Source: Alkalicoccus chagannorensis DSM 18086 | GTDB lineage: Bacteria > Bacillota > Bacilli > Bacillales > Salisediminibacteriaceae | Direction: 5' to 3' | Length of the DNA: 64,000 bases | Assembly: GCF_000429725.1 (NCBI RefSeq) | Contig: NZ_AUCK01000006.1 | Coordinates: 106,723 to 170,722, forward strand | In this document: positions 44,721 to 52,906 of the stretch, piece after piece | Layout: each line of letters starts with the position of its first letter | Position numbering within the stretch: the stretch's first letter is position 1 | Position numbers and translations under genes: made by a program | The notes under the pieces: model-generated | The model's database searches: none | What the model was told of the DNA's origin: nothing | The model's input: the letters and a program-made list of their open reading frames with translations, nothing else

Positions 44721-45399
44721 ACAGTTCTTTTTCTTCAAAACGTTCCAAGTCGTCGTTGTGGCCGATGACGAGCAGGATATTCTCCTCTCTGATAGCCTCG
44801 TCCGGCCGTGGCGAGATAGTCATGCTCTCCCCGTCTTTGATGGCGATAAGCGTAATGCCATAGCGGGCGCGCAATTCGAGTGAGGCGAGCGTCTCGCCGT
44901 CGATTTTCGATGTCGCCAGCAGTTCCACCATGCTGTAGTCGTCGGAGAGATCGATGTAGTCGATGACGCGGTCCGACACGATGTTGTGGGCAATGCGTTT
45001 CCCCATATCGAACTCGGGATGGACGACAACATCGGCCCCAATTTTATCAAGCACTTTTTGGTGATAGCTGTTCTGTGCTTTCGCCCACACCTTCGCCACG
45101 CCCTCTTCCTTCAGCAGCAGGGTCGTCAGAATGCTCGCCTGGATGTTGTCTCCAATGGCAACGACGACATCTTCAAAATTGCGGATACCGATGCTGTGCA
45201 GCTGTTTTTCGTCGGTACTGTCCAGACGGGCCGCATACGTACAGTAGCCTTTGTATTTGTCCACTTTCTCCGGATCGATGTCGATCGCCATCACTTCATG
45301 CCCCATGCGGTGCAGCTCCCGGCACACACTCCCGCCGAAACGGCCGAGGCCGATCACTGCGTATTGTCGTTTATGGTGATTCTTCTTTTTCGATCCCAA
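44719..45399 (-). CDS. ktrA: Potassium channel regulatory subunit KtrA/KtrC (RCK protein)
   Basis: A 226-residue protein with an N-terminal RCK/TrkA-N Rossmann domain (YAVIGLGRFGGSVCREL, AIDIDPEKV) and a TrkA-C domain in the last 80 residues. It gates a KtrB/KtrD potassium channel in response to nucleotides and cyclic-di-AMP. The start is TTG at 45399 behind GGGGGGA. The membrane subunit is not adjacent, as is usual for ktrC and ktrD in Bacillus; whether this is ktrA or ktrC is not decidable here. Confidence 0.9.
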   Translation of the reverse strand: MGSKKKNHHKRQYAVIGLGRFGGSVCRELHRMGHEVMAIDIDPEKVDKYKGYCTYAARLDSTDEKQLHSIGIRNFEDVVVAIGDNIQASILTTLLLKEEGVAKVWAKAQNSYHQKVLDKIGADVVVHPEFDMGKRIAHNIVSDRVIDYIDLSDDYSMVELLATSKIDGETLASLELRARYGITLIAIKDGESMTISPRPDEAIREENILLVIGHNDDLERFEEKEL

Positions 45400-45469
45400 C
45401 GCGAATCCCCCCTCTCTTCTTCTGCAGGCCGTTGTTTCAGCAAGCGTTCGTGATCAACGGTATAGCTTG

Positions 45470-45498
45470 AACGTACGCCTGGCGCCAAAGAAAGTCAA
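45470..45498 (-). promoter_or_regulatory. Candidate ktrA promoter
   Basis: TTGACT (45493-45498) and TACGTT (45470-45475) with 17 bases between them on the minus strand, about 70 bases before the TTG start. It leaves a short leader; no known riboswitch core was recognised in it. Confidence 0.45.
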
Positions 45499-45624
45499 TC
45501 GGATTGTATTTTTTGCCATCGATCTGTTTACTTTCAACGGTGGTGCGGCTACACTAACGAGAAGACAGCTGGAAAAAGGCTTCCTGTTTTACCAGCCGTG
45601 GCTGTTTCCATAGGAGGGATAAGG

Positions 45625-46173
45625 ATGGACGACATTTTACGTGACATTCCAGACAGCTTTGATACCGAGCGGCTGCTGATACGGATGCCGATGCAGGGAG
45701 ACGGTCGCACGGTCTGGGAGGCGAAGCAGGCATCCAAAGCAAGCCTGGCCGAGTCGCTGCCGAACATTCCGTTGGATGACACCGTGGAAGAAAGCGAGGC
45801 AGAGGTGCGCCGGGCGTCGCTCCGGTATCAGGAACGGAGTGATTTCCGCCTCTTCCTCTTCCGCAAAGAGGACGGGGTATTCATCGGTTCGAGCGGACTG
45901 CACCGCGTGGACTGGGACGTACCGAAGGTCGAAATCGGTTACTGGATCGACGAGCGCTACAGCGGCAACGGCTATATGACCGAGGCTGTCGCCGGCGTGA
46001 CCGCGTTTGCCGAGGAGGCGTTCGGTGCGAAACGGATCGAAATCCGCTGCGACCCATTGGACGCGAAAGGAGAAAAGATGTACGATAAAAATAAAGATAA
46101 GTCGTTCCTAACCATCGTATATCCATTAAGAATGCTTGGCTCCTACGGAAGCGCTTCAAACATTGATGCCTAG
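45625..46173 (+). CDS. C-terminally altered GNAT acetyltransferase (RimJ/RimL type)
   Basis: 182 residues from the ATG at 45625 (SD AGGAGGG). The first about 150 residues are a normal RimJ/RimL-type GNAT (TERLLIRMP, VEIGYWIDERYSGNGYMTEAV, KRIEIRCDP). After DPLDAKG the sequence switches to an unrelated, AT-rich tail (from about 46070, MYDKNKDKSF...), so motif B with the usual Asn and the final strands are missing. The break coincides with the start of an AT-rich island. Probably inactivated by recombination. Confidence 0.7.
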   Translation: MDDILRDIPDSFDTERLLIRMPMQGDGRTVWEAKQASKASLAESLPNIPLDDTVEESEAEVRRASLRYQERSDFRLFLFRKEDGVFIGSSGLHRVDWDVPKVEIGYWIDERYSGNGYMTEAVAGVTAFAEEAFGAKRIEIRCDPLDAKGEKMYDKNKDKSFLTIVYPLRMLGSYGSASNIDA

Positions 46174-46202
46174 GTTTAAGAGAATGGAAGGAGAGGATAA
46201 CA

Positions 46203-46376
46203 ATGGGTAGAGCAGTTGTCGTAAAGAAATTAAAAAGACCAATCATGGTTGTTCCCGGCATCAAACGCCTTGAATACGACGACGAGTTTCATCAAATGGT
46301 ATTGGAACAACAGAAAAAGATAGATGAAGAAAAACGAGAAAAACAAGCAAAAGAAGATAAAAAAGATTCCAATTAA
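46203..46376 (+). CDS. 57-aa charged mini-protein, PGIxRL family
   Basis: It has a strong SD (AAGGAGAGG), an ATG at 46203, a stop at 46374 and its own terminator. The N-terminal half is basic/hydrophobic (VVVKKLKRPIMVVPGIKRL), the second half a Lys/Glu/Gln-rich helix. It is clearly related to the minus-strand mini-gene at 60403-60567: both share KKLxxxIxxxPGIxRLxxDxEF followed by a charged helix. It is in an AT-rich island next to a truncated GNAT and IS remnants. Unknown family. Confidence 0.7.
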   Translation: MGRAVVVKKLKRPIMVVPGIKRLEYDDEFHQMVLEQQKKIDEEKREKQAKEDKKDSN

Positions 46377-46384
46377 CATTACCG

Positions 46385-46408
46385 AAGTGCCGTTCATCGG
46401 CACTTTTT
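46385..46408 (+). terminator. Terminator of the mini-protein gene
   Basis: AAGTGCCG pairs with CGGCACTT around TTCAT, followed by TTTA, nine bases past the stop. Confidence 0.8.
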
Positions 46409-46554
46409 ATTTTTAATGGTATCCTGTAAACAATAAACCAGATAAGCAATTTATCACAATTAAGGGAGGGCAACACTCCACAAATATGATTGACCAATTT
46501 CCATACAGATATGACACTTTCAATAGGCTACCCTATTTTATTGAAGGTGAGGAG

Positions 46555-46697
46555 ATTGGAGTGAGCAGATTCATGAAATATGCAGAAGTTCTAAAGCTGT
46601 AAAATCGATGTTTTCAATTAATACCATTGCTAAGAAATTGAAGATGTCGAGAAATACGGTGAAGAAGTATATAGCCATGGAGCCGGAGGAGTTCTAA
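46555..46697 (+). mobile_element. IS21-family istA N-terminal remnant
   Basis: Read in one frame, 46572-46697 gives IHEICRSSKAVKSMFS and INTIAKKLKMSRNTVKKY, ending MEPEEF-stop: the HTH N-terminus of an IstA-type transposase. Its natural start is out of frame, and it stops after about 45 residues. The surrounding 46409-46554 and 46698-47040 hold no intact gene; in the latter, fragments such as LLELDPQAAEKADAALIEAA (about 46835-46895) appear out of frame with a possible start at 46731 and look like a decayed coding sequence. Confidence 0.7.
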
Positions 46698-47040
46698 GAT
46701 TTCCTTGTTCGCCTCCGTATATGTTCCTAAATGTTGGATTATTTTAAAGAGAAGGAGCAGACAGACCATGCAATCGATGTAGTGGAGACGACCTACGAAG
46801 ACGGCTTCTTTCAGCTGGAAGGAACGACGTCTGTTAGAGTTGGATCCGCAGGCAGCCGAAAAGGCCGACGCTGCATTGATAGAAGCCGCGGAACACATCA
46901 GCCGCTACGAAGCGAATGTAGATTTTCTGGAGTACTAGCATGTGCAGGAAAGACTCCTCGGTACCAGCACGATCTTTGCTATCACGGCGTTACGCATGGC
47001 ATCCTCGAAGGTAGGAGCACTGTAACGAGGAGGATCAACC

Positions 47041-47595
47041 ATGGAAGAGTCGAAGCAGACGAATCTGGAGCGTATCATCAAAGAGCGAAGGACAATACGC
47101 AGAAATTATAAAGAGGAAGAAGTAGCGGCAGAGGACGTCCTCGAGCTGCTCGATACGGCCGTCTGGGCGCCGAATCACCGGAGGAGGGAGCCGTGGCGGT
47201 TTCTCTTCATCCCGCCGGAGCGGAGAGAAACGTTCGCCGATACGATGGCGGAGATCGTAGAAGGCGATGATGAGTCACGCCGGCTCCACTTCATGAAGCC
47301 GTCCGCGTATTTGGTCGTCATCATGACAGAGGGGCCGACCGTGAAGCAGTGGGAAGAAAATGTCGGCGCTGTCTGTGCGCTCATTCAAAACTTTCAGCTG
47401 CTCGCCTGGGAAAGAAAGCTCGGCGTCTGCTGGAAAACCGATGCGTACCTGCGGGAAGAAGCGGTGCGGGAGTTTCTCGATATCGAGTCGCACGAAAAAA
47501 TTGTCGGCCTGCTTCACCTCGGCTACGTCGATGAGGACCACATCCCGGATCAAGGGTACCGGGACGACCCGCGCAGCCGTTGGACGACGTTTTAG
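47041..47595 (+). CDS. Nitroreductase family protein (YdjA-like)
   Basis: A 184-residue FMN-dependent nitroreductase with the N-terminal ERRTIRRN flavin-binding segment, APNHRRREPWRF (phosphate/isoalloxazine contacts) and the C-terminal GLLHLGY. It is short, as in the YdjA/NfnB minimal type. SD ACGAGGAGG. It probably reduces nitro or quinone compounds with NAD(P)H. It follows the decayed region and precedes a convergent ECF cluster. Confidence 0.87.
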   Translation: MEESKQTNLERIIKERRTIRRNYKEEEVAAEDVLELLDTAVWAPNHRRREPWRFLFIPPERRETFADTMAEIVEGDDESRRLHFMKPSAYLVVIMTEGPTVKQWEENVGAVCALIQNFQLLAWERKLGVCWKTDAYLREEAVREFLDIESHEKIVGLLHLGYVDEDHIPDQGYRDDPRSRWTTF

Positions 47596-47628
47596 CAGCC
47601 GGCGCAGCATCCCGGTAAAAGACATTAG

Positions 47629-47665
47629 GAACGCCCCTGGAAGTGGATACTCTCCAGGGGCGTTC
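47629..47665. terminator. Hairpin between convergent genes
   Basis: GAACGCCCCTGGA (47629-47641) pairs with TCCAGGGGCGTTC (47653-47665). It serves the nitroreductase gene and the anti-sigma gene. No T-run. Confidence 0.6.
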
Positions 47666-47704
47666 ATGATTCAGTTGCAGGCAGGCACGAGTGTGGGTCG
47701 GGGA

Positions 47705-48562
47705 TCAGAAACCTTCAGAGAAGCCGGCATGAGGATTTCGAGGGTAGGGGACCGTGCCGCACTGGTCATCTGAACAAACGTCCGCTTCCAAGTAGGGCAC
47801 ATCTTCCGAATCGTAAGGATATTCCCCCACTTGATCTTCTGTGGAAGAGAAGGATTGATACCCCATCATCCAGTTTGCCTCCTGCTCGAATTGGTCGATT
47901 TCGATCGGATCTTCAATATGAAAATCATCCACCGTAAACGTCGGAGACCAGGCTGCGGTCATCCGGGCATGTTGATAATGGCGGTCCTCGATCCATAGGG
48001 TGAAGATATCTTCTCCGTTCCAGGAGTGCATGTTGTCTTCTGTCACCTGGCTGACCTCCATGCCGATAATGGCATCCCCGTGACCGATCGCCCCGCCGAG
48101 AAAGTAGCGGTCTTCTTCATCTACGGCGTGAAAAAGGAGGAAGCGATGTCCTTCTGCCGAAGCTTCGTCAATTTCTTCGAAGGAAGCAAGGTCCAATGTG
48201 TCCTCCATCAATGACTCGATTTGAGTCATTTCATAAGAAGCCGTATCGGCTCTGGACAAGGAATAAACGAGAGACGTCCCACCCTCTGTGATCGACTCTT
48301 CGGATGCCAGGTTGAGGGATACATCCATCGCTGTATAATGCTCTTCCTGTACAACCAAAGAAGCGAATAAGAACGTTATTCCAGCGAACAGTAGGATCGC
48401 TGCAGCAGAAAGGAGGGGAGCCCGCCATTTCTGCTTTTTTTGGATCCTCATATCAGAATCTCCTCCTTGTTTGATGTTATGAAGCAGACGCTTTTTTTGT
48501 TCGGAGGTCATGGTGTGTTTCGGTAAGGAACGAAGAATCCGGGAAACATCCTTGTTATTCAT
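47705..48562 (-). CDS. Anti-sigma factor-like membrane protein
   Basis: 285 residues from the ATG at 48562 (SD GGAGGTGAAC inside the sigma gene end). Short cytoplasmic N-terminus (about 1-45, RILRSLPKHTMTSEQKKRLLHNI), one transmembrane helix (about 48-67) and an acidic extracytoplasmic domain. It overlaps the upstream ECF sigma gene by eight bases. Together they resemble the sigma-X/RsiX or sigma-V type modules in layout. The extracellular part has two Cys near the end (CSDDQC). Confidence 0.72.
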   Translation of the reverse strand: MNNKDVSRILRSLPKHTMTSEQKKRLLHNIKQGGDSDMRIQKKQKWRAPLLSAAAILLFAGITFLFASLVVQEEHYTAMDVSLNLASEESITEGGTSLVYSLSRADTASYEMTQIESLMEDTLDLASFEEIDEASAEGHRFLLFHAVDEEDRYFLGGAIGHGDAIIGMEVSQVTEDNMHSWNGEDIFTLWIEDRHYQHARMTAAWSPTFTVDDFHIEDPIEIDQFEQEANWMMGYQSFSSTEDQVGEYPYDSEDVPYLEADVCSDDQCGTVPYPRNPHAGFSEGF

Positions 48563-49061
48563 GCTGTTCACCTCCAGGATGAGTGTTCATGGCTTGTCGC
48601 AGCTTCTTCAGTCCGCGGTGGAAGTTTACATACACGGCTGTCTTCGTCATTCCTAAAACATCTGCTGTTTCTTCGGTACTCAACTCGGAGATGCCACGAA
48701 GCAGCACAATCTCCTGCTGGCGTTTAGGAAGGGTGTAGATCTGTGCGACGATATCTTGATACGTCTCTTTTTCAACAGATACATCTTCTGCACTATCCGC
48801 CGCTGCTGTTACTTGTTCGATCGCAGCCTGATCGAGAATAGCGGGCTCCTTCTTTTTGAACCGATCTTTGGCCGCATTACGGGCAATCGAAAACAGCCAC
48901 GTTTTGACCGAACTATGCCGGTTGAAACGTTGATGGTTCTTCCATGCGCGAAGGAAGGTCTCCTGCACAAGATCATCCACGTCCGCATGACCTGTATAGT
49001 AAATCAAGTACTGATAGATATCATCGCCGTAAGCATGAAACCACTGTTCCACCTCTTCCAT
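48555..49061 (-). CDS. ECF-type RNA polymerase sigma factor
   Basis: 168 residues from the ATG at 49061 (an ATG at 49067 is also possible; the SD GGAGGGAGGAC fits both). Sigma-2: YGDDIYQYLIYYTGHADVDD and LVQETFLRAWKNHQRFN. Sigma-4: LPKRQQEIVLLRGISELSTE and ETADVLGMTKTAVYVNFHRG. Closest in pattern to the sigma-X group. It is coupled to its anti-sigma gene by overlap. A possible self-recognised promoter lies at 49094-49122. Confidence 0.9.
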   Translation of the reverse strand: MEEVEQWFHAYGDDIYQYLIYYTGHADVDDLVQETFLRAWKNHQRFNRHSSVKTWLFSIARNAAKDRFKKKEPAILDQAAIEQVTAAADSAEDVSVEKETYQDIVAQIYTLPKRQQEIVLLRGISELSTEETADVLGMTKTAVYVNFHRGLKKLRQAMNTHPGGEQHE

Positions 49062-49093
49062 AAGCATGTCCTCCCTCCATCTGCCTCTGCTTA

Positions 49094-49122
49094 TTAGACG
49101 AATGGCCTTTTCCTATCTTACA
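49094..49122 (-). promoter_or_regulatory. Candidate ECF autoregulatory promoter
   Basis: TGTAAG (49117-49122) and CGTCTAA (49094-49100) are 16 bases apart on the minus strand, close to sigma-X/sigma-M-like promoters. About 35 bases before the sigma gene start. Confidence 0.5.
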
Positions 49123-49283
49123 TCCTTTCCAACATTTCCAGAAAAATTTCTAAAACGGGCGCCGGGTTCCCCGTTGATGTTGAAGTAGGGGACAGCTTCC
49201 TGTATCCCTCGTTGCATGGACCTAATCCAACCAGACAACGTCGACTTGTCCATTCGTGCCCAAATCCCGTCTGCCGGCCAGCA

Positions 49284-49326
49284 CTAAAAAAGCTGCCTCG
49301 GTCTAAATAGACCATCGAGGCAGCTT
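49284..49326 (-). terminator. Strong terminator on the minus strand
   Basis: AAGCTGCCTCG (49290-49300) with inner GTCTA pairs with the complement at 49303-49326, then TTTTTT on the minus strand. It serves the small membrane gene at 49449-49700. The interval 49123-49283 holds no gene. Confidence 0.8.
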
Positions 49327-49448
49327 CTGCGAAACAGATGCGGATAAACAAGCATGGAAGTGGTGGTGCTGAATCACGTTCGGGTGTTCCGCGGTTCAGA
49401 AAAGAGAGGCGCAGGATCCGTGGGCACGCTCCTGTTTTATCGGCGCCT

Positions 49449-49700
49449 TCATCGGGCCGGCTTGGAAAGAAAGTGTCCGATTCCGAGCAGAAAGCCGGTC
49501 AGGAACAGCGTTAAGCCGAAGATGCCGAGCAGCAGATGATCCGCGAGAAACACGAAGCCGAACCCGCCGATCATGAGCAGGTGAGCGAAGGCGAGCACCT
49601 CAAGTGTACTTTTGTTATGTATCATCGGTCGTGTCACGAATGTCAAGCCTACGCTAAGGATCAGCGCAAGGATGAAAAAGCCGGAATCGACTCCCATCAT
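49449..49700 (-). CDS. 83-aa membrane protein, three helices
   Basis: Almost entirely hydrophobic: helices at about 6-24, 34-54 and 56-76, with a basic end (LSKPAR). SD GGAGGAAG before the ATG. It follows the other small membrane gene at 49773-50129 on the same strand by 72 bases. No family recognised. Confidence 0.65.
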   Translation of the reverse strand: MMGVDSGFFILALILSVGLTFVTRPMIHNKSTLEVLAFAHLLMIGGFGFVFLADHLLLGIFGLTLFLTGFLLGIGHFLSKPAR

Positions 49701-49772
49701 GGTATCTTCCTCCAGTATGTCATCCCGCAGGATGGGTTGTTTGATTCACTGCTTTGAACATTACAGCTTTTA

Positions 49773-50129
49773 TTAGGCGGCAGAATTCGGCTTCTCTGCC
49801 AGTGAGAAGAGGATCGCTTCACGTTTGGAGCGGCCTTCGACCACGTTCAAGGTAGCAAAGAAGAAGAACGTCAGCACGACAATGCCGGAGATAACGCCGA
49901 TCGCAGGATGGATGATTCCCATCACGAGGCCGACATGGTACGTCAAAAAGGCAGCCGTACAAATCGAAAGCAGGATAAAAAAGAAGGCATAGCAGAGGTA
50001 GACGAGTTTGAACATGCCGTTAAATGGATCATGCAGATGGAGCCCGCGCCGGAGTGGAAAATCCATCATGCAGATCAAATATAAACTGATAGCAGAAACA
50101 CCGGCAATCAATGTAAAATATTCGGTCAA
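49773..50129 (-). CDS. 118-aa membrane protein, TTG start
   Basis: I chose the TTG at 50129 because GGAGGTGCC lies just upstream; the longer open frame (to 50492) is hydrophilic without an SD. Three to four hydrophobic helices with a Lys/Arg-rich cytoplasmic loop near the C-terminus (VEGRSKREAI). No family recognised. Confidence 0.65.
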   Translation of the reverse strand: MTEYFTLIAGVSAISLYLICMMDFPLRRGLHLHDPFNGMFKLVYLCYAFFFILLSICTAAFLTYHVGLVMGIIHPAIGVISGIVVLTFFFFATLNVVEGRSKREAILFSLAEKPNSAA

Positions 50130-50312
50130 GGTTGGCACCTCCTTCGGTTTTTCGGGTATCCTGTTATTGTAAACTATTTTCCATGATAGTACGATGGGAA
50201 ATAGGAAAAAAAGGTATATGGAACATAAAAGAGTGCCTCCCGGAAACGAAAGGCACACGCCATACGTAAAATATGAGAACAAGACAGAAAAAGCAGAGGC
50301 AGGTGAAGCATC

Positions 50313-50654
50313 GTGCACCGGATTTTGGTTAGTATGATTGCAGCACTTCTTTTGTTCACGCTGATCTCGGCGGTATTCTTCGAGGAGCACTGGTCCTCTT
50401 TCTTGTTTTTGTTGGCCGGACTTATATTCTTTTATTCTATCCCGGGTTTGATTCTCGTCGAATGGCTGAGCAGCTTCCTCGTCCGCTATCACACTCTGTG
50501 GAAGCTGGCTCTCTTCCTCGCTGCAGCCGGGATCTACGTCGTCCTTTTCAATGACTTCATGAGCATTGCTTTGTCGCTCGCGTTGTTAACGTTTTTCGTG
50601 GATTGGCTGCTGCGGATCAAAGAAGCAAAAGAAGAGAAAGCAGCAGCAGCCTGA
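50313..50654 (+). CDS. 113-aa membrane protein, four helices
   Basis: A GTG-started gene behind AGGTGAAG. It has four hydrophobic segments and a C-terminal KEAKEEKAAAA tail. It is divergent from the TTG-start gene. No family recognised. The gap 50655-50778 to its right holds no gene. Confidence 0.62.
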   Translation: MHRILVSMIAALLLFTLISAVFFEEHWSSFLFLLAGLIFFYSIPGLILVEWLSSFLVRYHTLWKLALFLAAAGIYVVLFNDFMSIALSLALLTFFVDWLLRIKEAKEEKAAAA

Positions 50655-50778
50655 CGAAAGGCTGTCGGAAAAAGAAGGAAGGGGTTCGTGCTCGTGATGA
50701 ACCTCGTGATCACCCGCCTCGTTTTCGAAACACTGCTTCCTACCGTACGACATTGAAGGGACGCTGGTAACTTTTTTA

Positions 50779-50920
50779 GGATAGGAATGTATAAGTTTTC
50801 ATACAGGGGGACGGCGGCTCCATGCGCTGCACGGGAAGAAATAAAAACGTCTTCTTCCCTCAAAAGGATTGCAGCGCTTCCGCACGCCGTTTCGACCAAA
50901 AGGCGCTTTGCGCTTTTGTT
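50779..50920. repeat. Dispersed element of about 141 bp, copy 2
   Basis: Same as 14205-14345: GGATAGGAATGTATAAGTTTTCATAC at the left, a GGGAAGAA...TTCTTCCC hairpin whose loop differs from copy 1, then AGCGCTTCCGCACGCCGTTTCGACC and GCGCTTTGCGC. It is in the same orientation relative to the window and ends beside the small gene at 50935. Confidence 0.75.
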
Positions 50921-50934
50921 CGCGGGTTATGCCG

Positions 50935-51165
50935 TTATTCTTTCGGCATGGTGAAGGTGACGCCGCTGCCGTTCTGCTGTTCCAGTGTCGTGTACAGCTC
51001 CTGCAGGACGGCAAGGGCTCTGTCCTTGGATTCATATTTGCCGATGAACTTGCTCCATTCGCCGACAAAGCCTCTGCGTATCACTCCCTCCAGATGCCTT
51101 CCTTTCACCGTCACCTCGCGTACCTGCATCAAGCTCTCTCCATTCTGTGTACGGATCCAGACCAT
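50935..51165 (-). CDS. 76-aa protein starting MVWIRTQNG, unknown family
   Basis: The ATG at 51165 follows AGGAGGGATAGG. It begins with WIRTQNGESLMQV, a pattern I associate with short Firmicute proteins of unknown role that often open with W-I-R-T-Q. The rest is a mixed alpha/beta small domain (KGRHLEGVIRR...). Longer frame versions have no SD. Confidence 0.65.
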   Translation of the reverse strand: MVWIRTQNGESLMQVREVTVKGRHLEGVIRRGFVGEWSKFIGKYESKDRALAVLQELYTTLEQQNGSGVTFTMPKE

Positions 51166-51229
51166 CCTATCCCTCCTATGCTGTGGGAATACCCCTGTTG
51201 TCCACTGAGATCCTGGCTGCTCCGGCGAA

Positions 51230-51496
51230 TCAGCCTGGCCCGGAGAACCGCTTCCAGCTTGCGGTGAGCAGCGAAGCCAGTCCAGCCACCGTGAAGATTC
51301 CGCCGGCAATCAGAAAGCTGAACGTATGATGCTGCACGCGTGCGAGGAATTTCTCCGTCTCCGCGGAGCCTCGTTGCTGCAGCCAGTCGTTGGCCATCGA
51401 CGAACCGAAAGCCGGACCCGAGAAGAGAAAGATCAATCCCGTGACGCTGAACACCGTTCCTACCGTGAGAAAAGCCGCAAAGACACTCGTTTTCAT
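51230..51496 (-). CDS. 88-aa two-helix membrane protein
   Basis: Hydrophobic helices at about 3-30 and 57-78, with a polar loop between them (SSMANDWLQQRGSAETEKFL). SD GAGGAGAGGG. On the same strand and upstream of the MVWIRTQ gene (64-base gap). No family recognised. Confidence 0.62.
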   Translation of the reverse strand: MKTSVFAAFLTVGTVFSVTGLIFLFSGPAFGSSMANDWLQQRGSAETEKFLARVQHHTFSFLIAGGIFTVAGLASLLTASWKRFSGPG

Positions 51497-51639
51497 CGAA
51501 ACCCTCTCCTCTTATGTAAAAATATTGGAATTTCCAGTCTACCATAAGCAGGAAAACGGCGAAACGACCTCTCCGTGTCCCTATCTGACAACGATAACAT
51601 CGCACCATCTTTTGAACGTTGGCCTTCATTCGATGAGGA

Positions 51640-51776
51640 AACGCAAGAGGCAATTTTTTCAGGGAGGACACCATCTGCTGCTGTTTGTTTTCCCCGCCAG
51701 GGAGAGCGCAAGCAGTTCCATACAGACACCGTCATGCATCGCCGTTTCATACGTAGACGTACACAGCGTGCCTTTT
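51640..51776 (-). pseudogene. Frameshifted copy of the gene at 55525-55809
   Basis: On the minus strand one frame gives ELLALSLAGKTNSS and the next gives QQMVSSLKKLPLAF, matching ELLALSLAGENKQQVLSSLKKIAS of the intact paralogue at 55525-55809; the DNA is also alike (CCCCGCCAGGGAGAGCGCAA in both). The 5' part is lost and a frameshift separates the two matching pieces. It abuts the stop of the RRNPP regulator gene. Confidence 0.75.
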
Positions 51777-52667
51777 CTACGTGAGGTATTCCGAGCGGTG
51801 TTCCCAGAGCAGTCGGCTGTACTGTTTTTTGTCCAGCAGTTCGAAAAACAGCAGCGCACGCTGGTAGCATTCACGGATCTCTTCCATCGGCGCCTCGAGT
51901 GCGCGCAGGCATTCACCGCGGTAATGATACAGCTGGCCGATCAGCGACATGTTTTCCTGCTCGACCGCGCGTGTCATGCCTTCCTCAATCGTTTCCAGCG
52001 CTTCGTTCCATCGCCCGGCATCATGCAGCGTTTTGGCTTTGTTGTAGAGGACGCGGATGTGAAAGACTGCCTGATTCACTTCGTAGGCAGGCGCTTCCGG
52101 AATGCTGTGCTGTGCGAGGATCTTATCGTAGTAGTACAGGCTTTGTTCGGTATTGTTGTCACTCCCGTACAGGTTCGCCAGCGAGTTCATCACCCGGATA
52201 TGGATGTGATGCCGGCGCATCTCGATATCCTCTTCCTTCTCGAGCATCGCCCGGAGGGTAGAAATCGCTTCTCTTCTCGTAGAGAGGCCCTGGTGCACAC
52301 GGCTGACTGCCTCGAACCAGTCCAGGTAATAGCCCATGGATGCCGTGACGTCGTGCGCTGCCCGGAAGGCGTCGATTTCTTTCAGAACGACGTCATGCCG
52401 CCTTTCCTGCGCCGCATGCTCCAGCTTGTCGGAGAAGGTGGCACGCTCTGGATGTCCGGGGTCGAGAAACACGTCCACCAAGTACCCGAGAGACAGATCC
52501 AGGCGCAGGGCGAGGTAGTACAACGTATCCACCCGGGGCAGCATGGTTCCTTTCTCTAGCTGCGACACCGCCCCCTGCGTACAGATACCCGCCGCGAGCT
52601 GTCTCTGGGACAGTCCTTTTTTCTTGCGTGAAGCGACAATAGCCGCTCCAAGTTGCTTGGACTCCAT
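51777..52667 (-). CDS. RRNPP-type regulator (PlcR/NprR-like): HTH_3 plus TPR repeats
   Basis: 296 residues. N-terminal Xre-type HTH (about 1-60: GAAIVASRKKKGLSQRQLA, QGAVSQLEKG). C-terminal region of helical TPR-like repeats (e.g. LYYYDKILAQHSIPEAPAYE, YNKAKTLHDAGRWNEALETIEEG). This is the layout of the peptide-responsive RRNPP regulators. I chose the ATG at 52667, seven bases after GGAGG; earlier ATGs in the ATGATGATG run touch the SD. In PlcR/NprR systems a signal-peptide gene follows the regulator; here only a pseudogene follows, so no partner is seen. Confidence 0.82.
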   Translation of the reverse strand: MESKQLGAAIVASRKKKGLSQRQLAAGICTQGAVSQLEKGTMLPRVDTLYYLALRLDLSLGYLVDVFLDPGHPERATFSDKLEHAAQERRHDVVLKEIDAFRAAHDVTASMGYYLDWFEAVSRVHQGLSTRREAISTLRAMLEKEEDIEMRRHHIHIRVMNSLANLYGSDNNTEQSLYYYDKILAQHSIPEAPAYEVNQAVFHIRVLYNKAKTLHDAGRWNEALETIEEGMTRAVEQENMSLIGQLYHYRGECLRALEAPMEEIRECYQRALLFFELLDKKQYSRLLWEHRSEYLT

Positions 52668-52906
52668 CATCATTCCTCCATCTGCATGCTTTCCTCTACT
52701 GTAGCACAGCTGGTGGAGCAGGAGGCAGCTGCGGTTTTCGATCTTCTTTTCTTTTACCTCACGTGTGCCGCCGGTGATTAGAATCCTAATATGTTTTTCC
52801 CTCCGTTTCGTTGTTCCGACAGGAGGCAGCTGGTATCGTCTTAGCATACAAGACAGTCGTCCGGCGGGGAGCAAGCGTCGGGCGGCTGCGGAACGGAGGG
52901 ATGTCC

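Noticed and set aside
45400..45470. Cyclic-di-AMP (ydaO) riboswitch in the ktrA leader
   Set aside because: The leader is too short and lacks the conserved ydaO segments.
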